47,965 bases of DNA from positions 1 to 47,965 of the forward strand of contig JADFXQ010000009.1 in assembly GCA_015233495.1 (NCBI GenBank). Direction: 5' to 3'. Made by a program: the position numbers and the translations under genes. The notes beneath the pieces were generated by a model. The model did no database searches. It had not been told where the DNA came from and worked only from the letters and a program-made list of their open reading frames with translations. This stretch comes from Candidatus Omnitrophota bacterium (GTDB lineage: Bacteria > Omnitrophota > Gorgyraeia > Zapsychrales > Zapsychraceae). Each line of letters opens with the position of its first letter. The stretch's first letter is position 1. Shown here one piece after another: positions 1 through 7,750 of this stretch.

Positions 1-306
1 AATAAAGAAGGCATTGTCTTGCGTTTATCCCCAGCCATGAAAACTTTAGCCGGATTAGTGGATCCGGTTATTTTTGTGATCGAGAAAACCGTTAAATATA
101 TTATGGTTTTGATCAATCGCTTTTGGTCAAAGGATTCTTCAGATAAAGGGCCAGCCTTGCCGGAATTTAAAGCCGCCGTTTCTTTGGCCAGGGCTTCAAA
201 ACTATTGGGAGCCCGGGAAGAAAAAATCGTGCTTTCCGCTGCCGCTTTATCCACCCGACCGGTAAAAGATATTATTATTCCCCTAAAACAATCGTTAAAA
301 ATGTGA
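1..306 (+). pseudogene. CNNM/CorC-type membrane protein, middle fragment, open at window start
   Basis: The frame is open from base 1 (NKEGIVLRLSP) and runs to a TGA at 304-306. The residues fit the part of a CNNM (DUF21) protein just after its ELVPK segment: LSPAMKTL, a hydrophobic stretch DPVIFVIEKTVKYIMVLI, a charged linker, then REEKIVLSAAALSTRPVKDIIIP, which matches the entry to the CBS pair (usually RPVxDIMxPR). Family similarity ends at about base 282; the last residues LKQSLKM look like read-through into foreign sequence. CNNM proteins are membrane proteins linked to divalent cation transport. The matching N-terminal part lies on the opposite strand at 278-646, so this is one gene broken by an inverted junction, not two genes. 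No intact protein can be made from it as it stands. Confidence 0.7.
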
Positions 307-646
307 GCGGCAATATCAAGCAAAACAAGGCGATGATTTTCGCGGCAAACAGCGGCAGTCCGTACGTGGTTTGCAGCCAAGGACCAATCTTCCCTTCCAC
401 ACCCACCCCGCCGGTTGCCGCAGCCAAGGCCCCGACCAGATTGATCCCCAGTTGCACAATAGCCAGACTGGCCTCCATGCGGTCTTTCATAAACACCGCT
501 TCACTGGCGCCTTTTTTATTCTCGCCTAGTAAAACCGCGAGCCGCGGCCGGGAAATCGAAGCCAAGGCCATTTCATAAGCAGCCAGAAACGCGGTGACAA
601 CGATCATGAAAACAATGATGAGGAATTCCACAACCAGAATTAGCAT
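275..646 (-). pseudogene. CNNM/CorC-type membrane protein, N-terminal fragment
   Basis: The 123-residue frame starts with a membrane helix (LILVVEFLIIVFMIVVTAFLAAYEMALASISRPRL) typical of the CNNM N-terminus, followed by SLAIVQLGINLVGALAAA and a second and third hydrophobic segment ending LPLTFLTIVLGE. In this family GE is followed by LVPK and about 300 more residues; here a TAA follows directly. The continuation, from about ten residues later, is on the plus strand at 1-282. The two readings share bases 278-282 (TTCCC), which serve both GE here and IP there. The fragment is therefore truncated at an inverted junction. Confidence 0.72.
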
Positions 647-780
647 AATTATTTTTTATTTTAAATCTGCGTTCTGTCACAAGTTTTAGCTTTTAATCTT
701 CTTATATTTGGCTTTTCCAACGAGTTCTGATTTTTTATCTTGCCTCCCTGCCCATCGCTGGCAAATCCGCGCGCCCAAAG

Positions 781-877
781 CTGATGAGAAATATATTTCG
801 GGATCGTTCTGAGGCCGTTCTTACTTCTTTTTCCAGAAATAGGCCGAAGGCAGAGCCCGAAATATATTCCTCACCAG
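781..877. repeat. Imperfect inverted repeat, 22-base arms
   Basis: The arms are 781-802 and 856-877. They pair at 20 of 22 positions (core AATATATTTCGGG against CCCGAAATATATT), around a 53-base loop that contains a weaker GAGGCC/GGCC pairing. GC-rich CGCGCGC runs flank both arms. There is no T tract, so this is not a simple terminator. It resembles a REP-like or miniature palindromic element; its origin is unknown. Confidence 0.6.
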
Positions 878-1037
878 CCCGCGCGCTTTTAATCTGTCGC
901 GATTACAACTACGCCGGCCGAGCTTCCCATATTCGCAATCCTTCTCAAAGCTTATTTCGCATAAAACTTTTAACAGAATCTTAATCTGCGATCACATCAA
1001 TATCCGACCAGATCATGCTCCCGCTATTGCCTTATTA

Positions 1038-1101
1038 TTGATATAAATATCAAGCGGGGTGACCCCGCAGAGGGCAGGACCCCGCCTGATATGCATATCA
1101 A
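1038..1101. repeat. Imperfect inverted repeat with nested palindromes
   Basis: The arms 1038-1060 and 1079-1101 pair at 20 of 23 positions. Each arm has its own inner symmetry: GATATGCATATC at 1089-1100 is a perfect palindrome and GCGGGGT-G-ACCCCGC at 1054-1068 is a tight hairpin. A partial direct copy of the word GCAGGACCC follows at about 1119-1127. It lies about 50 bases downstream of the minus-strand dehydrogenase stop, so it could shape the 3' end of that transcript. There is no U tract. Confidence 0.6.
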
Positions 1102-1151
1102 ATGAAACGCCACCTAAAGCAGGACCCGAGGCGATATTTACGTGACTAAAT

Positions 1152-2369
1152 CTATATTTTTTTGCGCAATTTTGCGATGGCTTTTTCCCAACGCTCTTTT
1201 AAATCTGGACGCGCCATCCATTCCAGCACATATTGCGAAAACTCTTCCCCGGTCGCCCCATTATCCCGTCCCGTAATCAACACCCGGCGCTCAAACTGGC
1301 CGCACATATCCAAAGCCATATCCACCGCCGCGGCGCGCTCGGCGTATCCGATATGCCGCAAAAGCATAGCCGCGGCCTTGATCATCGAAGACGGATCCGC
1401 GAATTTTGCCCGTCCCTCCTGTACCATGCGCGGGGCGCTGCCATGAATCGCTTCAAACATCGCCCAGCGGATGCCGATATTCGCGCTTCCCGCTGTTCCG
1501 ACTCCGCCTTGAATCTGCGCGGCTTCATCTGTAATAATATCCCCATAAAGATTGGGCAAAACCAACACTTGAAAATCCGCGCGCCGCTGAGGATCCAATA
1601 ATTTGGCAGTCATAATATCAATATACCATTCATCCAAAACGATCCCGGGATATTCCTTAGCTATACGGGCCGCCACCCGTGAAAAGCGGCCATCTGTAGT
1701 CTTAACCACGTTGGATTTTGTCACCACTGTCACGCGTTGCAACTGATTTTTTTGGGCGTATTCAAACGCCATCCGGATAATCCTTTGCGAACCCTGTTCC
1801 GTAGTAATTTTAAAATCAACACTCAAATCCTCAGTGACATCAAAACCTTTTGATCCAACCGCGTATTCTCCTTCCGTGTTTTCCCGGAAAAAGCACCAAT
1901 CAATCCCTTCTTGCGGAATGCGCACCGGACGCACATTAGCGAACAAATCCAAAGCCCGGCGCATAGCGACGTTCGCGCTTTCAATATTCGGCCAGCGCCG
2001 ATCGCCGGCTTGCGGGGTGGTTGTCGGGCCTTTTAAAATCACCTGACAATCTTTCAGCTGGGATAATACCTCATCCGGAATCGCTTTATTTTCCTTAGCC
2101 CGATTTTCAATTGTCAGCCCTTTGATTTCCTGAAAAACCACCTGGCCTTGCTTCACGGCTTGACTTAAGGCGGCAACCAAAACATTTTTTGCCGCCTGGG
2201 AAATGCTTTCGCCAATCCCGTCTCCGCCGCAAATGCCAATGCGGATCGGACGTAAACCGGCATAATCCACTTTGTCCGCATTGGTTTTTAAAGTCTCTAC
2301 CCGCGCGAGTTGTTCTTCTAAGATTTTTCCAAATTTTTCTTTGGCCTGTTCAATTTCGGTTTGCCGCAT
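1152..2369 (-). CDS. icd: Isocitrate/isopropylmalate-type dehydrogenase, probably isocitrate dehydrogenase
   Basis: This enzyme of the beta-decarboxylating dehydrogenase family most likely oxidises isocitrate to 2-oxoglutarate in the TCA cycle. Of its 405 residues, the substrate site is clear: S131-A-N133 with R137 and R147 (SANVAMRR, NVRP), the FRENTEGEY loop at 161-169, catalytic K218 (VTKSN), and metal aspartates D251, D277 and D281 (GDIITDEAAQ). The cofactor loop reads HGSAPRM at 309-315. The position usually Asp in NAD enzymes and Lys in E. coli NADP-Icd is Arg here, which leans to NADP but does not settle it. Isopropylmalate or homoisocitrate as substrate is possible, though no leuCD genes are nearby. 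The ATG has an AGAGGTG ribosome site about six bases upstream. Confidence 0.82.
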   Translation of the reverse strand: MRQTEIEQAKEKFGKILEEQLARVETLKTNADKVDYAGLRPIRIGICGGDGIGESISQAAKNVLVAALSQAVKQGQVVFQEIKGLTIENRAKENKAIPDEVLSQLKDCQVILKGPTTTPQAGDRRWPNIESANVAMRRALDLFANVRPVRIPQEGIDWCFFRENTEGEYAVGSKGFDVTEDLSVDFKITTEQGSQRIIRMAFEYAQKNQLQRVTVVTKSNVVKTTDGRFSRVAARIAKEYPGIVLDEWYIDIMTAKLLDPQRRADFQVLVLPNLYGDIITDEAAQIQGGVGTAGSANIGIRWAMFEAIHGSAPRMVQEGRAKFADPSSMIKAAAMLLRHIGYAERAAAVDMALDMCGQFERRVLITGRDNGATGEEFSQYVLEWMARPDLKERWEKAIAKLRKKI

Positions 2370-2433
2370 CGTTCACCTCTTTTTGCAGCGGGATATCAGC
2401 GCTTGCGATAACTCTCGCTGTCACCGCGGATGT

Positions 2434-2456
2434 AAAAAAACCGGGGATCCCCCGGT
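2434..2456 (-). terminator. Intrinsic terminator after pilT
   Basis: The stem ACCGGGG/CCCCGGT (2440-2446 with 2450-2456, 3-base loop) is followed on the minus strand by seven T (2440-2434). It lies downstream of pilT and upstream of icd, so icd probably has its own promoter or is reached only by read-through. Confidence 0.75.
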
Positions 2457-2461
2457 ATCAT

Positions 2462-2542
2462 AATAGGGGACAGCGCCCTATTTCGCTAATCAAAATTGAT
2501 CCATTGTTTTGCGGCTGTCGAAATAGGGCGCTGTCTCCTATT
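2462..2542. repeat. Near-perfect inverted repeat, 24-base arms
   Basis: The arms 2462-2485 and 2519-2542 pair at 23 of 24 positions around a 33-base loop. The core words are GACAGCGCCCTATTTCG and its complement. It sits just inside the pilT terminator. The word GGGGACAG next to CCTATTT is reminiscent of the REP-like sequences that accompany Y1/RAYT-type transposases, but no such transposase gene is present here. Confidence 0.75.
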
Positions 2543-2564
2543 AGCAAACAGTCATCTATCTACC

Positions 2565-3623
2565 TTACCGGCGGTCCAACAATTGTTTGAATTCTTCGCG
2601 GTTCTTGACGTGAATCATCGCGTCTTCATAGCTGATGAGATTATTGATAAAGAGGTCCTTTAAACACATATCCATGGTGTGCATACCATATTGCATACCG
2701 GTTTGAATAGAAGTGGGAATTTGCTCAATCGCTTGTTCCCGGATCAAATTGCGAATCGCGGATGTGGCAACCAAAACTTCGGTGGCTAAGACCCGTCCTT
2801 CACCGCCGGCCCGCGGGAGCAAAGTCTGGGAGACTACCCCTTGCAAACACGCCGACAACTGCAACCGCACCTGCTGCTGTTGATGCGGCGGAAAAACGTC
2901 AATAATCCGTTCGATGGTTTGCGCCGCGTCAGGAGTGTGCAGAGTCGCCAGAACCAAATGTCCGGTTTCCGCGGCGGTTAAAGCGGTGGAAATAGTTTCC
3001 AAATCCCGCAATTCCCCGACCACAATAACATCCGGGTCTTGCCGCAGACAACGCTTCAGCGCCTCCGCGAAAGAAAGCGTATCACTATAAACCTCGCGTT
3101 GCTTGATAACGGATTTTTTATTCGTATGCACATATTCAATCGGATCCTCAATGCAGGTAATCATGCAGGATTGATCATTGTTGATCAAATCGATCATCGC
3201 CGCCAAAGTGGTAGTTTTTCCCGATCCGGTCGGACCGGTGATCAAAACCAGCCCATTGGTTTTTTTCGCGAAATCCGTAACCGCCACAGGCAGTCCTAAT
3301 TCATTGACCGAAGGGACATAGAGAGGAATTCTTCGAAAAGCGGCCTCAACCGCGCCGCGCTGGATATGCATATTTACCCGAAACCGGTCAATCCCCGGGA
3401 CCGCCAGGGAAAAATCCAATTCGCGTTCCGCTTCAAATTTATGGATTTGTTCGTTGGAAAGCAACCCGTAAATAACTTCTTTTAAAGTCTCTTTCGTCAA
3501 AGGGGGCATTTGCAGAAAAACCAAACGGCCGTCGATGCGCATGATCGGCGGACAACGATCTGTCAAATGCAGGTCGGAGGCCTTATACTGAATCACCGAT
3601 TTGAGCAGCTCTTTAAGATCCAC
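2565..3623 (-). CDS. pilT: Type IV pilus retraction ATPase PilT
   Basis: This hexameric cytoplasmic ATPase drives retraction of type IV pili. The 352-residue protein has an N-terminal PAS-like region (DLKELLKSVIQYKASDLHL), Walker A GPTGSGKTT at 130-138, an Asp box around CIEDPIEY, Walker B DVIVVGELRD at about 198-207, a His box ATLHTPDA at 226-233, and the AIRNLIRE motif at 289-296 that is characteristic of PilT rather than PilB. I chose the GTG at 3621-3623 because an AAGGAGGGG ribosome site lies just upstream and the protein then begins where PilT proteins do; a longer frame back to 3689 would overlap the aminotransferase gene and adds no family sequence. No other pilus gene is in the window. 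Confidence 0.93.
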   Translation of the reverse strand: MDLKELLKSVIQYKASDLHLTDRCPPIMRIDGRLVFLQMPPLTKETLKEVIYGLLSNEQIHKFEAERELDFSLAVPGIDRFRVNMHIQRGAVEAAFRRIPLYVPSVNELGLPVAVTDFAKKTNGLVLITGPTGSGKTTTLAAMIDLINNDQSCMITCIEDPIEYVHTNKKSVIKQREVYSDTLSFAEALKRCLRQDPDVIVVGELRDLETISTALTAAETGHLVLATLHTPDAAQTIERIIDVFPPHQQQQVRLQLSACLQGVVSQTLLPRAGGEGRVLATEVLVATSAIRNLIREQAIEQIPTSIQTGMQYGMHTMDMCLKDLFINNLISYEDAMIHVKNREEFKQLLDRR

Positions 3624-3667
3624 GTCCCCTCCTTCATCCGAGATTGAAACGCGATACGTAAACGAAT

Positions 3668-4840
3668 TTAGCTGTTGCGGGCTGCCCACTGCGTCAAGCG
3701 CCGCATCCCTTCCTCAATCCGCTCGACGGAAGCGGCAAAACTCAAACGCACAAAACCCGGAGCGCCAAAACTCTCTCCCGGAATCAATGCCACGCTGACC
3801 TCGTCCAAAATCCGTTTGGCTACCTGGGCGGAAGCGCCGAAGCGCGAAAAATCACAAAACAGATAAAAGGCGCCTTGCGGTAAAACATATTTTACCCCCG
3901 CGATTTTGTCCAAAGCCCGGGCCATCAGATCGCGGCGCCGTTGGAATTCCGCGCGGATTTTCACGAAGGTTTCTTCCGTTTCTTTCAAGGCCTCGACCGC
4001 GGCCTTTTGGCTGATCGAGCAGGGATTCGAAGTGGAATGGTCTTGATAATTTTTAATCAATTCCATAATATCTTTCGGGCCGGCGCAGTAACCTATCCGC
4101 CAACCCGTCATCGCCGAAGATTTGGATAAACCATTCACCGTGATGGTCAAATCATTAACCGGTTTGCCAAGGGAAGCTATCGACGTAAACGGCTCAGGAA
4201 TATAAATAAATTTTTCATAAATTTCATCACTGATGATAAAAATATTATGGCGGACGCAAAGCGCGGCTAGCGGTTCCAGCTCCTGCTTGGCATAAAGCAT
4301 ACCCGTCGGATTGGACGGCGAATTCATGACTAAAATCTTGGTCCGCGGCGTGATCGCCTTTTCTAATTGCGCGGGGGTGATTTTAAAACCTGTCGCGGCC
4401 GTCGTAGGCAGAAACACATTGACGCCGCCGGCAATTTTAACCATTTCCGGATAACTTACCCAGTACGGAGCCGGGATCAACACCTCATCCCCGTCATCGA
4501 CCAAAATTTGAATTATATTAAAAATAGAATGTTTGGCGCCGCAGGATACGGCGACTTGCGCCGGGGTGTATTTTAAGCCGTTGTCTTGTTCAAATTTGCG
4601 GCATATGGCTTCGCGGAGCTCAAGCGTGCCGACACTGGGCGTGTAGCGGGTGAACCCCGCGTTGATAGCGGCAATCGCCGCGCTGCGGATGTGCTCGGGC
4701 GTGTCAAAATCCGGCTCGCCCGCCGCGAAACTCACCACATCCACGCCTTGCGCTTTCAATTCATTAGCGCGGGCGGTGATCGCTAAAGTGGAAGAGCCTT
4801 CTACATCCTTGACTCGTCGATTGAACCGTATGAGTGGCAT
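3668..4840 (-). CDS. Class I PLP aminotransferase, aspartate aminotransferase-like
   Basis: This predicted aspartate (or broad-specificity) aminotransferase has PLP-site residues in the expected order: YTPSVGT, N177 of SPSNPTG, D205 and Y208 of SDEIYE, catalytic lysine K240 in GLSKSSAMTGWRIGY, and R248. The substrate-carboxylate arginine is near the end (FVRLSFA). At 390 residues it has the usual length for the AspB/type I-gamma group. I start at the second ATG (MPLIRF): the first ATG at 4858 falls only a few bases past a TATAAT -10 box, upstream of or at the likely transcript start. The gene ends 45 bases before pilT and may be cotranscribed with it. Confidence 0.85.
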   Translation of the reverse strand: MPLIRFNRRVKDVEGSSTLAITARANELKAQGVDVVSFAAGEPDFDTPEHIRSAAIAAINAGFTRYTPSVGTLELREAICRKFEQDNGLKYTPAQVAVSCGAKHSIFNIIQILVDDGDEVLIPAPYWVSYPEMVKIAGGVNVFLPTTAATGFKITPAQLEKAITPRTKILVMNSPSNPTGMLYAKQELEPLAALCVRHNIFIISDEIYEKFIYIPEPFTSIASLGKPVNDLTITVNGLSKSSAMTGWRIGYCAGPKDIMELIKNYQDHSTSNPCSISQKAAVEALKETEETFVKIRAEFQRRRDLMARALDKIAGVKYVLPQGAFYLFCDFSRFGASAQVAKRILDEVSVALIPGESFGAPGFVRLSFAASVERIEEGMRRLTQWAARNS

Positions 4841-4860
4841 AAATGCACTTTGGAACAAAC

Positions 4861-4889
4861 ATTATAAAATAAAAAATGACAAATGACAA
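4861..4889 (-). promoter_or_regulatory. Sigma-70 type promoter for the aminotransferase gene
   Basis: On the minus strand a -35 TTGTCA (4889-4884), a 17-base spacer and a perfect -10 TATAAT (4866-4861) precede the gene. The -35 hexamer lies inside the left arm of the inverted repeat 4875-5021. The predicted transcript would begin near 4854, leaving only about 14 leader bases before the ATG at 4840 and no clear ribosome site. Confidence 0.6.
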
Positions 4890-5021
4890 AATTCAAAGCA
4901 CAAAATAAATCCAAATATCAAAATTTAAAGCACAAAACAACAAATTCCAAACTATGTGTTTTAGATTTTCAATTTTATATTTTAAATTTATTTTGAATTT
5001 TGAATTTTGTCATTTGTCATT
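4875..5021. repeat. AT-rich element with perfect 23-base inverted ends
   Basis: The ends 4875-4897 and 4999-5021 are exact reverse complements. Each contains the word TGACAAA twice (AATGACAAATGACAAAATTC on the plus strand at the left end). The inside is very AT-rich, with further partial pairing (CAAAATTTAAA, TTTTATATTTTAAA). It fills the spacer between rplQ and the aminotransferase gene and supplies the latter's -35 box. The same TGACAAA words recur at 36106-36132. Confidence 0.75.
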
Positions 5022-5025
5022 GCTT

Positions 5026-5598
5026 TTACTCCGCAGTTTTGCGGTTGAACATTTTGCGAATATTGCTGAATTTTTTTCCGATATCCGCCTTGGTCTGCGG
5101 CGCTTCTTTTTCCCGCGGCGAATGCGTTTTTTTCGGGTCTTCCGCGGTTTTCTTCGCGTCTTTTTCTATCACTACCGCGTCGCTGACTTCCGAAGTTGCT
5201 ACCGCTGTTTTTTTCGATTTCGGTTTAGCAACCATTACTTCTTTCTTTTCCGTCAATTCCAAATAAACCATTTGCGCCCCGTCACCGCGTCGCAAACCGC
5301 CTTTAATAATCCGGGTATATCCTCCCACCCGACTATGGAAACGCGGCGCGATTTCGCGAAACAAAGCGCTCACTAAAATATGGTCGCACAAAACAGCGAA
5401 AGCGCGGCGTTTGTCCGCCAATGTCCCTTTTTTCCCTAAGGTGATCAATTGATCAACCGTTTTACGGGCTTCTTTGGCTTTGGCCAATGTCGTCTCGATC
5501 CGTTCCCGCAGCAAAACCGACTTTGCCATGTCCCGCATTGTGGCCTTCCGATGGCTCGGTTGACGGTTTAATCGATTCCCCGCAATATTATGTCGCAT
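5026..5598 (-). CDS. rplQ: 50S ribosomal protein bL17 with long charged C-terminal tail
   Basis: bL17 is a large-subunit protein near the exit tunnel. Residues 1-115 are a standard L17 (MRHNIAGNRLNRQPSHRKAT, then LITLGKKG, GGYTRIIK and RRGDGAQMVYLEL). After that come about 75 residues rich in Lys, Glu, Ala and Ser with no recognisable domain, making it 190 residues instead of about 120. The tail is probably disordered. It is the last gene of the alpha block, one base after rpoA. Confidence 0.95.
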   Translation of the reverse strand: MRHNIAGNRLNRQPSHRKATMRDMAKSVLLRERIETTLAKAKEARKTVDQLITLGKKGTLADKRRAFAVLCDHILVSALFREIAPRFHSRVGGYTRIIKGGLRRGDGAQMVYLELTEKKEVMVAKPKSKKTAVATSEVSDAVVIEKDAKKTAEDPKKTHSPREKEAPQTKADIGKKFSNIRKMFNRKTAE

Positions 5599-5599
5599 G

Positions 5600-6592
5600 T
5601 TATTCCTTCTTCTTTAATTTTTTCGGATCAACTTTCATGCCCAAACTTAAACCCATCACTTTGAGCAATTCCGCAATCTCCGTGAGAGACTTCTTCCCGA
5701 AATTTCTTTGGCCCAAAAGATCGACTTCCGTCTTTTTTACCAGATCGGCAATGGTTTTGATATTGGCGTCTTTCAAACAATTAGCGCTGCGCACCGAAAG
5801 TTCCAATTCCGAAATCGGCAAACGTAATTTTTCATACAAGGCCTGTTCTTCCGAGGAAATTTCTTCTTCCTCTTCCTCTTCTTCCGGAAGCTGACCATAA
5901 CTGACAAAAACGTCTAAATGCCGTTGTAAAATATTTGAGGCATAGAGCAAAGCTTCTTTCGGATTGATTCCTCCGTTGGTCCAGATTTCCAAGATCAACT
6001 TATCATAATCCGTTCTTTGCCCGACCCGAGTGTTCTCGACATTATAACTGATTTTGACAATCGGCGTAAAAATCGAATCAATCGCGATCATCCCAATCGG
6101 CAAACCTTCTTTTTTATTCAAATCCGCGGAAACATAGCCGCGGCCGCGGGCCACTTCCATTTCGATTTTTAAAGAAACGTCGCGGGTCAAGGTGGCGATG
6201 TGCAAATCCGGGTTTAAAATTTCCACGGTTTCATCGCAGATGATGTCCCCGGCCTTAATCTCCCCTTTTTTATCCGCTTTCACATAAATGGTCTTGGCGA
6301 CTTTGGAATGGGAGCGGATCACCAATTGTTTGATGCTCAAAATAATATCCGCAACCGACTCAACAACGCCGGGCAGCGTGGAAAATTCATGCTCCGCGCC
6401 TTCGACTTTAATCGATGTTACAGCGCTGCCCTCAATCGAAGACAATAAGATCCGGCGCAGGGAATTTCCCAGCGTGACACCATAACCACGCTCGAAAGGC
6501 TCCGCAATGAAACGGCCGTATTTTTCATTATAGGTCGATTCATCGCATTCCAATTTTTTTGGCATTTGAAAATCGCGCCATTTAATTCCCAT
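5600..6592 (-). CDS. rpoA: RNA polymerase alpha subunit
   Basis: Alpha nucleates polymerase assembly and contacts promoter UP elements and activators. At 330 residues it has the N-terminal dimerisation domain (ERGYGVTLGNSLRRILLSS, LPGVVESVADI), an acidic linker (EEEEEEEISSEE) and the C-terminal domain (LELSVRSANCLKDANI, GKKSLTEI). The start chosen is the ATG before GIKWRDF, with an AAGGAGG site six bases upstream; the longer frame begins inside the rpsD 3' end. Confidence 0.97.
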   Translation of the reverse strand: MGIKWRDFQMPKKLECDESTYNEKYGRFIAEPFERGYGVTLGNSLRRILLSSIEGSAVTSIKVEGAEHEFSTLPGVVESVADIILSIKQLVIRSHSKVAKTIYVKADKKGEIKAGDIICDETVEILNPDLHIATLTRDVSLKIEMEVARGRGYVSADLNKKEGLPIGMIAIDSIFTPIVKISYNVENTRVGQRTDYDKLILEIWTNGGINPKEALLYASNILQRHLDVFVSYGQLPEEEEEEEEISSEEQALYEKLRLPISELELSVRSANCLKDANIKTIADLVKKTEVDLLGQRNFGKKSLTEIAELLKVMGLSLGMKVDPKKLKKKE

Positions 6593-6608
6593 GTCGTTCC
6601 TCCTTGAA

Positions 6609-7220
6609 TTATTTGGAATAAAGTTCAACGATCAACTGTTCATTGATCGGGAACTGCACATCTTCCCGCGTCGGCAACACCACAACTTTGGCTTTATAAT
6701 GTTTGGGATCAATGTTCAGCCACCGCGCCCCGCTGCGGTCTTTCATTCTTTCGATATTCGTATCAATATATTTTTTCGATTTGTCCTTCACCTGCAGAGA
6801 TATTTCATCGCCGACCTTGACGAGAAAAGAAGCAATGTTCACTTTGCGGTCATTGACCCGGACCCAGCCGTGCGAAACAATTTGGCGGGCCATCGGACGC
6901 GTTGTCGCGAATCCCATGCGGTAAATCGTGTTGTCCAAACGGCGTTCCAGCATTTGCAAAAGAACGTGACCGGTAATCCCCGGAGCGCTGGAAGCCTTTT
7001 CATAATAAAGGCGGAATTGTTTTTCCAAAATTCCGTAAATGCGCTTCACTTTTTGTTTTTCGCGCAGCTGAATACCGTAGTTCGATAATTTGCCGCGGCG
7101 ATTTCCCCCATGCTGCCCGGGCGGGGTTGGCCGACGCTCGATGTCAAATTTCGGATTTCCAAAAAGATTGACGCCTTCTCTGCGGCACAAACGAAATCTT
7201 GGTCCAATGTATCTCGCCAT
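6609..7220 (-). CDS. rpsD: 30S ribosomal protein uS4
   Basis: uS4 is a primary 16S rRNA-binding assembly protein and, in many bacteria, a translational repressor of its operon. The 203 residues have the N-terminal region MARYIGPRFRLCRREG, the GQHGGNRRGK segment and the S4 RNA-binding domain (RLDNTIYRMGFATTRPMARQIVSHGWVRVND). Only one N-terminal cysteine remains, so it is the zinc-free form. It lies 16 bases before rpoA. Confidence 0.97.
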   Translation of the reverse strand: MARYIGPRFRLCRREGVNLFGNPKFDIERRPTPPGQHGGNRRGKLSNYGIQLREKQKVKRIYGILEKQFRLYYEKASSAPGITGHVLLQMLERRLDNTIYRMGFATTRPMARQIVSHGWVRVNDRKVNIASFLVKVGDEISLQVKDKSKKYIDTNIERMKDRSGARWLNIDPKHYKAKVVVLPTREDVQFPINEQLIVELYSK

Positions 7221-7286
7221 GAAACTTTTCCTTTAATAGTTATAGTTTCCTACAATTTGTAATAAATATAATTCGCGTTTTAACTC

Positions 7287-7694
7287 CTAAACGCGCCGTT
7301 TCTTTCGGGAGCGACAACCATTATGCGGTAACGGCGTAATATCTTTGATCAGACTGATGGTTAACCCGCTGGCTTGAATCGCGCGGATAGCTGATTCCCG
7401 ACCGGAACCTGGTCCATTAACCAAAACCTCTAAGGTTCTTAAACCCAAATCTTTGGCGCGCCGCGCCGCATCCCCAGCCGCAACCTGAGCGGCAAACGGG
7501 GTTGACTTCTTGGATCCCGTGAACCCAACCATGCCTGGAGTCGACCAGGTCAAGACATGACCCTGTTGATCGGCAATCGTAATGATGGTGTTATTAAACG
7601 AAGCTTGAATATGCGCGATACCCGCAGTAACGCCCTTCAACGCTTTCTTTTTTGCCTTTTCAACTTTTTTGACTACTGGTGCTTGTTTTGCCAT
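7287..7694 (-). CDS. rpsK: 30S ribosomal protein uS11
   Basis: uS11 is a platform protein next to the mRNA exit region. The 135 residues include [51 protein letters not shown] and the basic tail [15 protein letters not shown]. It lies between rpsM and rpsD, with 56-66 base spacers on either side that show no obvious signal. Confidence 0.97.
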   Translation of the reverse strand: MAKQAPVVKKVEKAKKKALKGVTAGIAHIQASFNNTIITIADQQGHVLTWSTPGMVGFTGSKKSTPFAAQVAAGDAARRAKDLGLRTLEVLVNGPGSGRESAIRAIQASGLTISLIKDITPLPHNGCRSRKKRRV

Positions 7695-7750
7695 AATCTT
7701 TAAAACCTCCCGTGATCAGCAAAGCTCTAAGAACCGTCCTGACCAATTCA

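Larger units (their letters stand above)
647..1151. other. Gene-free stretch with two inverted repeats
   Basis: I see no credible gene in these 505 bases. A short plus-strand frame at 784-984 only reads through the first repeat and has no family resemblance or ribosome site. The stretch contains two long imperfect inverted repeats, at 781-877 and 1038-1101, listed separately. They lie downstream of the minus-strand dehydrogenase gene. Confidence 0.6.

Noticed and set aside
784-984. 66-residue plus-strand frame in the gene-free stretch
   Set aside because: It reads through the 781-877 inverted repeat, has no ribosome site and no family resemblance.
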